This document shows positions 43,568 to 52,406 of a stretch of 64,000 nt of DNA, one piece after another (the stretch's first letter is position 1; the number at the start of each line of letters is the position of its first letter). The translations under genes and the position numbers were made by a program. The stretch spans positions 124,001-188,000 of the forward strand of contig CAVVMR010000002.1 of NCBI GenBank assembly GCA_963749515.1, written 5' to 3'. This DNA comes from Gaiellasilicea sp963749515 (lineage in GTDB: Bacteria > Actinomycetota > Thermoleophilia > Gaiellales > Gaiellaceae). Under the pieces are notes generated by a model. That model saw nothing but the letters and a program-made list of their open reading frames with translations. It was not told the DNA's origin and made no database searches.

Positions 43568-44747
43568 CCGGCTGCGAGCCGCGCGCACGGGTACGGGCGC
43601 CTTGCTCGTCGGCGCGATCCTCGCTCAGTGGCTCTCGACGCTCTGCGCCGTCGGCTTCGCGTCGTCACACGTCGGCTGGCGTTTCGAGCAGGGAATCGAC
43701 TCGTTCCACGCGGTTCAGGGGGCGTTCGGGCTCGCCGACGGCGACCTGCCCCGTGAGGGATCGGGAATCCTGTGGCCGGTCATGCTCTCGCCCTTTGCGA
43801 GCGTGGCCGACACCGTCGACGGCGTCTTCGCCGGCGTGGTGCTGCTCAACGTGCTCGTCCTCGCGCCGCTGGCTCTCGTCTCCGTCTACTGGGTCGCCGT
43901 GCGAATCGGTGGCAGGCTCCTCGGAGTTTCCACTGTGGCCCTCTGGTTGCTCGGGCCGTGGCTTCTGCCCGTATTCGCACTCGATTCCTACGACCCAGTC
44001 GTCCGCGACCGCGTGCTGCCGCTCGTCCTCGGGCTGACCGCGGAGCCGGCCTTCCCGGCTGCCGTGGCCCTCGTCTCATCCGCCGCGCTGATTGCGACCT
44101 CGCTCGATCGCCGAACACTCACCGGCGCCGCCTTCGCAGGGCTGGTCGCCGGCGCGGCCGTCGCAATCGAGCCGCGCAGCCTGCTCTTCCTGGGCGCTGC
44201 TGCGGGCGCCTACGTTGCCGCCCGGCGCGTTCCCGAGGCGGTCACGTTTGCGCTCGCCCTCGCGCCGGCGGTCCTGGCGGTCGTGCTCTGGCAAACGCGT
44301 GCGGTCCCCGGCCCCGACCCTCTCTCGTTGGGGCCGGTCGACTGGGGGCAGTTCACGGGCAACATGGCGGGCCTGCGCGAGTACTTCTGGAGCCAGCGGC
44401 TCCTGCAGTGGCTTCCGCTCGCCGGGGCGATCGCCGTCGCGCGCCGCTCCGTGCCGCTGGCGCTGCTGATCGGCGGCTGGATGCTGTCCTTCGGCGTGGT
44501 CCTCGGCTCGCAGCCCGGCGCTGGTCTGGACGGCGGAGGCATCTTCCGAGTGCTGCTACCTGCCCTGCCCGCATATGTCCTCCTCGTCGCCGCGATACCG
44601 CTCCTCGTCCCGACACTCGCCGTCCGGCTCGGCCCGCGGCTCGATCCGCTGTCGCCGGGCTACCGTCCCGGCTGGAGTGCGCTGGCCGTCGCGGGCGTCC
44701 TCCTCGCACTCGTCCCGCTTGCGACCGCCGCGCTCGGGGCCGCCTAG
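43554..44747 (+). CDS. Polytopic membrane protein of unknown function
   Basis: 397 aa, about 9-10 helices, starting 14 bp inside the previous gene. The first outer loop holds FEQGIDSFHAVQGAFGLADGDL and IDSFH, and loops near 245-275 hold GPVDWGQFTGNMAGLREYFW. This could be a GT-C-like transferase or a polymerase component; I do not recognise the family. Third-position GC is that of the neighbours. Confidence 0.7.
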   Translation: MPLADRLRAARTGTGALLVGAILAQWLSTLCAVGFASSHVGWRFEQGIDSFHAVQGAFGLADGDLPREGSGILWPVMLSPFASVADTVDGVFAGVVLLNVLVLAPLALVSVYWVAVRIGGRLLGVSTVALWLLGPWLLPVFALDSYDPVVRDRVLPLVLGLTAEPAFPAAVALVSSAALIATSLDRRTLTGAAFAGLVAGAAVAIEPRSLLFLGAAAGAYVAARRVPEAVTFALALAPAVLAVVLWQTRAVPGPDPLSLGPVDWGQFTGNMAGLREYFWSQRLLQWLPLAGAIAVARRSVPLALLIGGWMLSFGVVLGSQPGAGLDGGGIFRVLLPALPAYVLLVAAIPLLVPTLAVRLGPRLDPLSPGYRPGWSALAVAGVLLALVPLATAALGAA

Positions 44748-45100
44748 ACCTTCTCCTCCTCGGCGACGCGGCGCTCGAGCAACGCGAGCTTCTGCGCCAG
44801 GATCACGTTCTGGTCGGCGAGCTTCGAGATCACCGTCGAGTAGTGCAGCAGGACCGCGAGGATGAAGAGCGTCGCGACCGCGAAGAGTACGGCCGGCGGG
44901 TAGCCGGTGACGCCCAGCCAGCCTGCGATTGTGTCCAGGCCGCCGCGCCACGCGGAGAGGACGAGCAGGACGACCCCGGTCGCGAGCCAGAGCAGCGCGT
45001 AGCGCTCGCGCAGCCGGCGGCTGCGAATCAGCTCGAGGACGACGAGGATGAGCAGGACCGAGGCAACCGAGCCTGCGATCGAGACGTACAGCGGGGTCAT
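44744..45100 (-). CDS. DUF2304 small membrane protein
   Basis: 118 aa. Three helices (about 5-23, 36-52, 68-88) and a C-terminal coiled coil (NVILAQKLALLERRVAEEE); RERYALLWLATGVVLL is the hallmark of DUF2304. These proteins are nearly always encoded beside a GT2 polyprenyl-phosphate glycosyltransferase, as here (2 bp from the next gene upstream), and may be its membrane partner. Confidence 0.85.
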   Translation of the reverse strand: MTPLYVSIAGSVASVLLILVVLELIRSRRLRERYALLWLATGVVLLVLSAWRGGLDTIAGWLGVTGYPPAVLFAVATLFILAVLLHYSTVISKLADQNVILAQKLALLERRVAEEEKV

Positions 45101-45102
45101 GG

Positions 45103-45831
45103 CTATCCCTCCTCGAGCGGGACGACGCGGCGGCGAAAGATGCCGACGAGCAGCGCGAGCGTCACCTTGATCGCGTAGTAGAACGAGCGGAAGGCGGTGA
45201 TCGACGATTCGCCGGTTTCGCGGCCGCGCATCCGGGCGGGCACCTCCATGATCCGCAGCTTGTGCCGGACGACCATCACCGCCGCCTCCACCTCCGGATA
45301 GTCGTGCGGGTAGTCGGCGGCGAAGAGGCGGATCGCGCGCGCGTTGACGGCCTGGAAGCCGGACGTCGTGTCGGTGAGCTTCTGCCGCGTCAATAGCGAC
45401 ACGAGCCGCGCGAACCAGCGGATGCCGGCACGCCGCGCGAACGGCGGCCGGTAGTCGCCGTCGTTTCCGTTCGCAAAGCGAGAGCCGACGACGACGTCGG
45501 CCTCCCCGCGCGCCAGTGGAGCGAGCAGCTGCGGGATCTCCTGCGGGTCGTGCTGGCCGTCGCCGTCGAGGCGGATCACCGTGTCGTAGCCCTCCTCGAG
45601 CGCGTACTTGAAGCCCGTCTGAACGGCGCCCCCGATGCCGAGATTGAACGGGAGCCTGACGACGTGAGCCCCGGCCGCGGCCGCGCTCGCCGCGGTGGCA
45701 TCCTCCGAGCCGTCGTCGATCACGAGCACCTCGAGGTCGGGGTCGAAGGCGCGCAGCTCCTCGACGACGCGGCCGACTGCCGCCTCCTCGTTGCGAGCCG
45801 GGACGATCGCCAGGCGGCGGCCTTCAGGCAC
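45103..45831 (-). CDS. Glycosyltransferase family 2, polyprenyl-phosphate type
   Basis: 242 aa from GTG 45831. LAIVPARNEEAAVGRVV, VIDDGSEDAT, GGAVQTGFKYALEEGYD, DGDGQHDPQEI and the SGFQAVNARAI region are those of dolichol/polyprenyl-phosphate mannose or glucose synthases, which load sugars on lipid carriers for GT-C enzymes. One C-terminal hydrophobic helix. The DUF2304 gene follows directly. Confidence 0.9.
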   Translation of the reverse strand: MPEGRRLAIVPARNEEAAVGRVVEELRAFDPDLEVLVIDDGSEDATAASAAAAGAHVVRLPFNLGIGGAVQTGFKYALEEGYDTVIRLDGDGQHDPQEIPQLLAPLARGEADVVVGSRFANGNDGDYRPPFARRAGIRWFARLVSLLTRQKLTDTTSGFQAVNARAIRLFAADYPHDYPEVEAAVMVVRHKLRIMEVPARMRGRETGESSITAFRSFYYAIKVTLALLVGIFRRRVVPLEEG

Positions 45832-47038
45832 GCGCGCCCGCCGGGGCACCGAGTCCGACCAGCGCGAGCAGCTGGCGGGCGCGATGGGCATACGTGTGCT
45901 CGTCGAGGACGCGTTCGCGCGCCCGGGCGCCCATCGCCTCGGCCTGAGCCGGGTCGCCGAGCAGCTCGCGGTAGGCGGTGAGCGCCTCGTCCGCGTCGTT
46001 GACGACGAGAAGCTCCTGCCCCGGCTCGAACCAGCGCTCGATCCCCTCGTAGGGATTCGAGACGATCGCGGCGCCGGCGGCGGCGAGCTCGAACGGCCGG
46101 CACGACGACGAAGCGGTGACGCTCGCGTGTGAGCGGCGCGTGATGTTCAGGTTGATGCGCGAGGCGGAGATCGCCTGCGCGAAGGCATTGAAGGGAACGT
46201 CGCCGATGAGCCAGGCGCGACCGGTGTCGCCCTGGAAGTCACGCCCGCCCAGCGCGAACTCGAGCTCCGGCGCGGCACGGCTGGGCTCTCCGACCATCGC
46301 CGCCATCCAGTCGCGGCGGAACTTGTCGCCGTAGCCGTAGAAGAAGACGTCGTGCACCTTCTCGACCTGTCGCGGCGCAAAGAACTCGGGGTCGGCGCCC
46401 CAGAAGACGGCCTCGGCGCGACGCGCTCCGAGCTCGAGCAGGCTCGGCAGCCCACCCTCGGAGTTCGAGACGACCAGGTCGTACTCGGACGGGTCGGCGC
46501 CGTGGTAGTAGTTGAAGCCGGTGTCCATGCCGCCGAACTCCGGCAGGCTCATCGGCACGTCGCCGTCGTAGAAGATCACCGGGACGCCGAACCGCTCCCG
46601 CAGGTAGGTGGGGATCCCGCGGAAGTGCGCCATCGGCACGGTGAAGACGATCACCGCGTCGACGTCCTTCTCCCGCTCGAGCACCTTCTCCAGGTGCCGC
46701 CGCCAGCGCGGGGTGACCCAGCGCCAGATCGCCTCGCGCGCGGCCTTGTCGAGCACGGAGTCGTCCGGGCTCTCCTCGGCGCGGCGGAGGTAGCGGTCGC
46801 CCTTGAGCCGCGCGAGCCCGCCGCGAACCGCTGCGTAGCTCTCGCCCTCGACCCGAGTCGGGTTCGGCGCCGTCCGCCACCACGGCGACTCGACCGGCTT
46901 CCCGCGGTACGGGGTCACGATCAGGTCGACACCGACCTCGTAGAGCCCCTTCCAGAGCTGCCACCACGCGGGCGTGCAGCCGTAGCGGAAGTCGAGGTCG
47001 ACCGCGGACGCGACCGCCAGGATCTTGGGCGCCTTCAT
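45824..47038 (-). CDS. Glycosyltransferase, CgeB-like (GT4 family)
   Basis: 404 aa from ATG 47038; ATG 47050 is in frame but a TATGCT box (47051-47046) overlaps it and ends 7 nt before 47038, which favours the shorter start KAPKILAVASAVDLDF. The C-terminal SRINLNITRRSHASVTASSS and RPFELAAAGAAIVSNPYEG match the CgeB-type Glyco_trans_1_2 domain. It overlaps the next gene by 8 bp and probably glycosylates the same lipid-linked intermediate. Confidence 0.85.
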   Translation of the reverse strand: MKAPKILAVASAVDLDFRYGCTPAWWQLWKGLYEVGVDLIVTPYRGKPVESPWWRTAPNPTRVEGESYAAVRGGLARLKGDRYLRRAEESPDDSVLDKAAREAIWRWVTPRWRRHLEKVLEREKDVDAVIVFTVPMAHFRGIPTYLRERFGVPVIFYDGDVPMSLPEFGGMDTGFNYYHGADPSEYDLVVSNSEGGLPSLLELGARRAEAVFWGADPEFFAPRQVEKVHDVFFYGYGDKFRRDWMAAMVGEPSRAAPELEFALGGRDFQGDTGRAWLIGDVPFNAFAQAISASRINLNITRRSHASVTASSSCRPFELAAAGAAIVSNPYEGIERWFEPGQELLVVNDADEALTAYRELLGDPAQAEAMGARARERVLDEHTYAHRARQLLALVGLGAPAGARA

Positions 47039-47045
47039 GCCGGGA

Positions 47046-47051
47046 AGCATA
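47046..47051 (-). promoter_or_regulatory. -10-like hexamer TATGCT, CgeB-like gene
   Basis: 7 nt before ATG 47038. It includes the alternative ATG 47050, arguing against that start. Confidence 0.5.
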
Positions 47052-47138
47052 GGTGCGGGTCATGAAGGCACTGTTAGCCCGGCGCCGGTCGCCATGACGG
47101 GCGGTGGGAGGTTAGGATCGTTCGTCTCGACCCAGCCG

Positions 47139-47145
47139 AAGGAGG
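47139..47145 (+). promoter_or_regulatory. Strong Shine-Dalgarno site deciding the start at 47151
   Basis: AAGGAGG five bases before GTG 47151. It identifies the start and shows this gene has a leader; a TAGGAT hexamer at 47113-47118 would place the transcript start about 25-30 nt upstream. Confidence 0.7.
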
Positions 47146-47150
47146 CCCTC

Positions 47151-47552
47151 GTGGCAACGCAGACCGCGTCCCTCACCAGAGAGCAGCTCGCAGCGCTCCC
47201 CGACAGCTACTTCAAAGCCGTGGACGCGAAGGATGTCGACGCGATCCTTTCGCACTTCGCCGACGACGCGACACTGACGGTGCAGACCGACCACGCCGTC
47301 TTCAGTGGAGCCGACGAGATTCGTCGCATGTTCACCGACTTCTGCGGCGGCTCGATCTCGATCTTCCACGAGATCAAGAACATCGTGGTCGAGCCCGAGG
47401 CCCGGAAGGTTGCGACCGAGCAGAGCTACATCGGCGAGCTCGTCGACGGGACCAAGAACGACATGCACAACTGCAACTTCTTCGACGTCGACGCCGAAGG
47501 AAAGTTCTCCCGCGTCATCATCTGGATGGCCGGAACCAACCCGCTGAAGTAG
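47151..47552 (+). CDS. SnoaL/NTF2-like fold protein
   Basis: 133 aa from GTG 47151. The cone-shaped NTF2-like fold is visible: LAALPDSYFKAVDAKDVDAIL, HFADDATLTVQTD, ADEIRRMFTDFC, then paired strands ending RVIIWMAGTNP. Small proteins of this type are polyketide cyclase-like or ketosteroid-isomerase-like; no catalytic pair can be assigned. A strong AAGGAGG (47139-47145) sits 5 nt before the GTG, so this gene is leadered, unlike most here. Confidence 0.8.
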   Translation: MATQTASLTREQLAALPDSYFKAVDAKDVDAILSHFADDATLTVQTDHAVFSGADEIRRMFTDFCGGSISIFHEIKNIVVEPEARKVATEQSYIGELVDGTKNDMHNCNFFDVDAEGKFSRVIIWMAGTNPLK

Positions 47553-47558
47553 CTGAAG

Positions 47559-49019
47559 CTAGTACGCGCCGCGGCGTGAGAAGACGGCCAGGGGCGTCTT
47601 CACCAGGATCGAGATGTCGAGCCAGATCGACCAGTTCTCGATGTAGTAGAAGTCGAGCCGCACGAGATCGTCGAACGTGAGCGACGAGCGGCCCGAGATC
47701 TGCCAGAGGCCCGTGATGCCCGGGAGCACGTTGTAGCGCTTGCGGTGCCAGCCCTCGAGCAGCTGGAAGTCCCGGACGGGCAAGGGCCGGGGGCCGACGA
47801 GGCTCATCTCGCCGCCGAGGACGTTCAGCACCTGCGGCATCTCGTCCAGCGAGAGCCTGCGGAGGACCCTGCCCACCCGCGTCAGGCGCGGATCCTCCCG
47901 GATCTTGAACAGTGCGCCCGGCGCCTCGTTGCGGTCCTCGAGCTCGTCCTGGAGCTCCGCCGCTCCGTCGACCATCGTCCGGAACTTGAGCATCCCGAAC
48001 TCGCGCTCGCCGACCCCGACGCGCCGGTCGCGGTAGAGCACCGGCCCGTGCGAGTCGAGCCTGATCGCAAGCGCGATCAGCAACCAGAACGGCAGCCCGA
48101 CCACGACGACGATCGAGCTGACGAGGAGATCGAACGCCTTCTTCACCACCCAGTCCGTCCCGGCGAGCACCGGCGGCCGCAGCTCGAAGAGCGGCATCCC
48201 CTGGCCGGGAACGTACTCGCCGCGCTGGAGCAGCAGGTCGGTGGTCTTCGGCGCGATCCGCACCTTCACGCCCGCGCGATGCGCCGTCTCCACGATCTCC
48301 AGCACGGCCGACTCGTCGAAGTCGCCCTCGTTGAGGATCACCTCGTCGGGCCGGGTCAGCGCGATGCGCTCGAGGAGCTCAACGTCACGCTCGGGCGGCA
48401 GCACGTCGACGAACTCGTAGGCAATGCCGGCGCGCTTCCCGGAGAGCATCCGCCGCAGCGTCGCCAGGCTCTCGCCCGTGCCGAGCAGGAGGGCGCGCTT
48501 GCGCGCGTGCAGCAGCCGCTGCAGCTCCAGGGTGGACGAGTCGTAGGCGGCGCGAAGCAGGCCCATCGTGATCGCGCAGACGACGAGCGCCGTCGGGATC
48601 AACCCGGTCGTGTTGAAGTCGTAGCCCGTCCCGTAGCCGAAGGCGAGGACGATCAGCGCGACGAGCAGGAGCGACGATGCGACCCGGCCCAGGCCGGAGC
48701 GGCGCTCGCGCGTGGCGTAGAGCCCGGCCTGCCAGAAGACGAGGAACGTGATCGGGATCAGGAACGGCAGCCACTCCTCGGATTCGGTCCTCCAGAGGAG
48801 GCTCCAGAGGACGGGGTCTCCGAAGACGACGCTGCGCAGGACGAGCGCGATGTAGAGCCCCAGCGACAGCCCCACCGCGTCCAGCAGGGCGAGCGACGTG
48901 ATCCCGAGCACCCGCCGCCCGAACGTCCGCAGCGGCACGCGCGAGAGGACGTAGGGCCGCGCGGCACGCACATCGCGGTCGCGGGAGGTGAGCGCCGGCT
49001 CGGAAGGCTGGATCGCCAC
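47559..49019 (-). CDS. Undecaprenyl-phosphate sugar phosphotransferase (WbaP-like, polyprenyl glycosylphosphotransferase)
   Basis: 486 aa from GTG 49019. Four or five N-terminal helices and a soluble NAD-like middle domain (LLGTGESLATLRRML, EVILNEGDFDESAV) precede a membrane-embedded helix (FDLLVSSIVVVVGLPFWLLI) and the catalytic bacterial sugar transferase domain (VLYRDRRVGVGEREF, MLKFRTMVDGA, RLSLDEMPQVLNVLGGEM shortened to SLVGPRPL). It loads the first sugar-phosphate on undecaprenyl phosphate. The gene ends 6 bp from the convergent SnoaL gene. Confidence 0.93.
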   Translation of the reverse strand: MAIQPSEPALTSRDRDVRAARPYVLSRVPLRTFGRRVLGITSLALLDAVGLSLGLYIALVLRSVVFGDPVLWSLLWRTESEEWLPFLIPITFLVFWQAGLYATRERRSGLGRVASSLLLVALIVLAFGYGTGYDFNTTGLIPTALVVCAITMGLLRAAYDSSTLELQRLLHARKRALLLGTGESLATLRRMLSGKRAGIAYEFVDVLPPERDVELLERIALTRPDEVILNEGDFDESAVLEIVETAHRAGVKVRIAPKTTDLLLQRGEYVPGQGMPLFELRPPVLAGTDWVVKKAFDLLVSSIVVVVGLPFWLLIALAIRLDSHGPVLYRDRRVGVGEREFGMLKFRTMVDGAAELQDELEDRNEAPGALFKIREDPRLTRVGRVLRRLSLDEMPQVLNVLGGEMSLVGPRPLPVRDFQLLEGWHRKRYNVLPGITGLWQISGRSSLTFDDLVRLDFYYIENWSIWLDISILVKTPLAVFSRRGAY

Positions 49020-49029
49020 GGCGCTGATG

Positions 49030-50109
49030 TTACTCGCGGGTCTGGGCGGCAACGATCCTCGTGACCGCATCAGCCCACGATTCGACCGAGTGACCGGCGA
49101 CAACGCGGCGGCGGAGCTCCGCTCCCGCATCCGTCCGACGCTCCGGCCCGGCCGCAGCGAACGCCAGGAGCGTCTCCGCCAGGCTCTCGGCGTCTCGGGG
49201 CCTGAAGCGAAGCTCGACGGGGAGGTCGCCGAGCAGCTCATCGAGCGCCGAATTGTCGGCGAGCACCGGCACGCCGCACGCGCCTGCCTCCACGATCACC
49301 TTGTCGAAGGTCTCCGAGTCCCGCGCGTGCGTGGCGCTGAGGACGCCGTCGGCGCTGCGGAGCAACTCCGGCACCACGTCGCGTGGGACCGAGTCCGCAA
49401 GCTCGACGCGCGCGCTGAGTACCGGTGACCGCCGGACGAGCTCCTCCAGGTCGGCACGGTGGCGTCGCTCGGCCTCCGTGAGCTGCGGCCCCCGCACCTC
49501 GAGTTGGGCGTCGAGCCCTCGCTCCAGGGCGAGCCCAAAGCCGCTCAACAGCGTGTCGTAGCCCTTGACCCACGCAAACCGTCCGAGCGCGAGCAACCGT
49601 AGCCGGCCGTCGCGGGCCGAGCGAACCTCGGCCGGCGAGAACCGCTCGATGTCGATCGCATGACCGATCCCGTGCACCTTCACCGACCGGAGCGGGAACG
49701 AGCGGACGTCCGCGGTGAGAACCGCATCGGCCAGGCGAACCGCAAGCCTGAGGGCACGGCTCGCCATCCCATGCTGATACCAGAGGAGAAGGGGAACGCC
49801 ACGCGACTTCGCAAGCGGTGCAGAGAGCAGGAGGAAGAGAGGCACCATGTGGGCGAGCACGGCGTCCGGACGCGGCTTCAGTCGAAGCTCTGCGGCGAGC
49901 TGGCGGGCGAAACGCACGCCGCGCGAGAGCCTGTTCGTTGCGCCAAAGGTGCGCACCCGGACGTTGACCGGCAGCTCGTGCCGGCCGACATGCGCGCAGA
50001 GCACGGCAACCTCGTCGAAACGCTCTGCAAGGGCCCCCACGAGGTCGAGCGTCTGCGCGAGGACGGGATGGTCGGCGTCGAGTGTCTGGGTGACGAAGAC
50101 GACTCTCAG
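49030..50109 (-). CDS. Glycosyltransferase family 4 with apparent CTG start
   Basis: 359 aa if translation starts at CTG 50109. No ATG, GTG or TTG precedes homology: the first usual start in frame is GTG 50040, which would remove RVVFVTQTLDADHPVLAQTL, the beta-strand and loop that begin every GT4 acceptor domain. The CTG overlaps the upstream stop as CTGA, as other starts do here. Donor half has LGRFAWVKGYDTLLSGFG and ETFDKVIVEAGACGVP. Confidence 0.8.
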   Translation of the reverse strand: MRVVFVTQTLDADHPVLAQTLDLVGALAERFDEVAVLCAHVGRHELPVNVRVRTFGATNRLSRGVRFARQLAAELRLKPRPDAVLAHMVPLFLLLSAPLAKSRGVPLLLWYQHGMASRALRLAVRLADAVLTADVRSFPLRSVKVHGIGHAIDIERFSPAEVRSARDGRLRLLALGRFAWVKGYDTLLSGFGLALERGLDAQLEVRGPQLTEAERRHRADLEELVRRSPVLSARVELADSVPRDVVPELLRSADGVLSATHARDSETFDKVIVEAGACGVPVLADNSALDELLGDLPVELRFRPRDAESLAETLLAFAAAGPERRTDAGAELRRRVVAGHSVESWADAVTRIVAAQTRE

Positions 50110-51248
50110 CTCGGCTCCCGTCCAGCGGCGATCGTCCTCTCGGCGAGCCGGCGCAGGGAACGGGCGAACTCGTCCGGGGTGTAGTCCCAGTCGCGATAGC
50201 GCTCCTGCGCTGCCTTGCCGAGCTGCGCTGCGAGCTCGCGGTCACCCAGCACCCGCAAGAGCGCCTCGACGAGCGCGTCCTCGTCGGCCCGCGGGACGAG
50301 CAGCCCTTCGCGGCCGTCGTCGACGAGGTCGAGCACTCCGCCCGCGCCTGTCGCAACGACGCCGCGCCCGCGAGCGAAGGCTTCGATCACCACCCTGCCG
50401 AGCCCTTCCGGCCAGGAGGGCAGGACGAGAATCGTCGCCTCGTCGAGCTGCGAGGCGACGCCCTCGGGATCGAGTTCCTCCAGGTGCTCGACCTGATCGG
50501 GGAGATCGCGCACCAGCTCGTCGATCGGGCGGCGCCGCGAGCCCTTGCCGACGACCACCAGTCGCGCCTCGGGCATCCGCGCCGCGACCCGTCGCCAGGC
50601 GGCTGCGAGGCCGTCGACGTTCTTGTAGGCCTCGAGCATTCCGACGAAGAGCGCGGTCGGCCGGTCGGGCAAGTCGACCACGGGCTTTGCCGTGAAGGCG
50701 GACAGGTCGCTATAGGTGGCGAACGACGCATCCGCCGGCTGTCCCCTCGCCTCGGCGACGAGACCCGACGTGAACTCCGAGAGCGCGCGGGTCGCGTCCG
50801 CCCTTCGCAGTACGCGAACCGCGAGCGCGTCCGCCGCGCTTGCGAAGAGCTTTCGAAACGGTGAGCCGTACAGCCTGGTGTACGTCCTCCAGTCGCCGTG
50901 CACCTCGACGATCACCGGCACACGCCGCCGGGAGAGCAACCTCCCCGCGAGTACAGCCGCCCCGACGAACGGATCCGCGGCGACAACGGCGTCGGGCCGG
51001 AACTCGTCCAGCTCGCGCCGCACGCGGAACGGCAGCAGAACGTGAAAGAGCGCGCCGTCCAGTCGTCTCGGGCGCATCGGCGCCGAGAGCCGGAAGCGGT
51101 CGGACGACTGCGCACTCGGCGTCTCTGCGGCGCCGATGAAGCGGTAGTCGAGCTGCTGCTCGACGGCGTCCCACTTCTTCGCCAGCCCGGGCGAAAGCGG
51201 CAGTCGATGCCGCCCTCGGCCGACGATGAGGACACGCGGGCGAGTCAA
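50106..51248 (-). CDS. Glycosyltransferase family 4
   Basis: 380 aa from TTG 51248, overlapping the upstream stop (TTGA). RPRVLIVGRGRHRLPLSPGL, VEVHGDWRTYTRLYG, LFVGMLEAYKNVDGLAAAW and PEGLGRVVIEAFARGRG. It is of the subgroup that carries an N-terminal GRGRHRLPL segment, and lies between two other GT4 genes. Confidence 0.88.
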   Translation of the reverse strand: MTRPRVLIVGRGRHRLPLSPGLAKKWDAVEQQLDYRFIGAAETPSAQSSDRFRLSAPMRPRRLDGALFHVLLPFRVRRELDEFRPDAVVAADPFVGAAVLAGRLLSRRRVPVIVEVHGDWRTYTRLYGSPFRKLFASAADALAVRVLRRADATRALSEFTSGLVAEARGQPADASFATYSDLSAFTAKPVVDLPDRPTALFVGMLEAYKNVDGLAAAWRRVAARMPEARLVVVGKGSRRRPIDELVRDLPDQVEHLEELDPEGVASQLDEATILVLPSWPEGLGRVVIEAFARGRGVVATGAGGVLDLVDDGREGLLVPRADEDALVEALLRVLGDRELAAQLGKAAQERYRDWDYTPDEFARSLRRLAERTIAAGREPS

Positions 51249-52351
51249 CGTGCGACCGCCTCGAGAAGCGCTTCGAGCTTGCCGTACACGACGTCGCTCG
51301 ACAAAGCCTCGACGGAAGGCCTCGCGGCCGCGGCGAGCCGGCCCCGCAGGCCGGGCTCCTCCAGGATTCGCCGAAGTGCGGCCGCGAGCGCCTCCGGGTC
51401 GCTTGCGGGTACGAGCAGGCCGTTCTGGCCGTCGGTGACGACCTCCGGAACCCCGCCCACCGCCGTCGAGACGACGGGCACCCCGACGGACAGCGCTTCG
51501 ACCGCGGAGTGCGGCAGATTCTCCCATTCGCTCGAGAGCAGGCCGGCCTCGGCGCCGGCCACGATCCGCAGCGTCTCGTCGCGTGTTCTGAGGCCGAGGA
51601 AGCTCACCCGGGAGGCGCCTTCGGAGGCTGCCGCCAGGCGCTCGAGCGCGAGCCGCTCAGGCCCGTCCCCGACGACGACGAGTCTCGCCGCGCGCACCTG
51701 GGCGATCGCCTCGATCGCGACGCCGAGGGCCTTCTGACGCGTGAGCCGCCCGACGAAGACGAAGGTACCGGGCTCGAGGCGCTCCGGCTCGACCTGCGTT
51801 GGCGGCGGCGCGGGATTCGTGAGCACGAGAAGCCGTGCGTTGGACAGACCCCAGCCGCGAGCGATCTCGGCGAGATACGCGCTCGGAACGACGATGGCCG
51901 TCGCAGACCGAAGAGCTCGGGTTCGCGCCGCTTTCAGCGCACGCACCGGCGCCGTCGCTGCCGTCTGGAACTCCTCGAGCCCGCCGGTGAACAGGCGATA
52001 CCGGCGCGCACGCTCGTAGGCAGGGTCGGAGACGAGCTTGACGACGAGTGGGCGACGAGCGGTCGTGGCGGCGGCCGCAGCGGCCGCGTAGGTTGCGGTG
52101 GCATAGACGACGTCGGCCGCTCGCGCCGCACGCGCACCGCGAATGGCCACCTGGCCGTACCGGAGCGGGAACGGAAGCCGACGCGAGACGACGTCGACCT
52201 CGCACGGCCGCTCGGTAGGCTCGCCGTCGCCCATCGTCACGACGCGGACGTGGTGCCCACGCCCGACCAGAAACCGCGCGAAGTCGGGGCCGTGCGTGGC
52301 CGGACCGCCCACGTCCGGTGGCCAGATTCCTGTGAGAAATGCGATGCGCAT
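51245..52351 (-). CDS. Glycosyltransferase family 4
   Basis: 368 aa from ATG 52351. RIAFLTGIWPPDVGGPATHG is the textbook GT4 opening; VFVGRLTRQKALGVAIEA and ENLPHSAVEALSVGVP complete the donor site. First gene of a four-gene minus-strand run ending at the WbaP-like enzyme. The nearest -10-like hexamer (TATGAT at 52397-52392) is 40 nt upstream. Confidence 0.9.
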   Translation of the reverse strand: MRIAFLTGIWPPDVGGPATHGPDFARFLVGRGHHVRVVTMGDGEPTERPCEVDVVSRRLPFPLRYGQVAIRGARAARAADVVYATATYAAAAAAATTARRPLVVKLVSDPAYERARRYRLFTGGLEEFQTAATAPVRALKAARTRALRSATAIVVPSAYLAEIARGWGLSNARLLVLTNPAPPPTQVEPERLEPGTFVFVGRLTRQKALGVAIEAIAQVRAARLVVVGDGPERLALERLAAASEGASRVSFLGLRTRDETLRIVAGAEAGLLSSEWENLPHSAVEALSVGVPVVSTAVGGVPEVVTDGQNGLLVPASDPEALAAALRRILEEPGLRGRLAAAARPSVEALSSDVVYGKLEALLEAVAR

Positions 52352-52390
52352 TGCGGCTCCACCGGCGCCGCGGAGCGGACCAGAGCGGCC

Positions 52391-52396
52391 TATCAT
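52391..52396 (+). promoter_or_regulatory. -10 hexamer TATCAT, Wzy-like gene
   Basis: 10 nt before ATG 52407; TATGAT on the other strand (52397-52392) may serve the divergent GT4. Confidence 0.5.
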
Positions 52397-52406
52397 AGAG
52401 GCTTCA

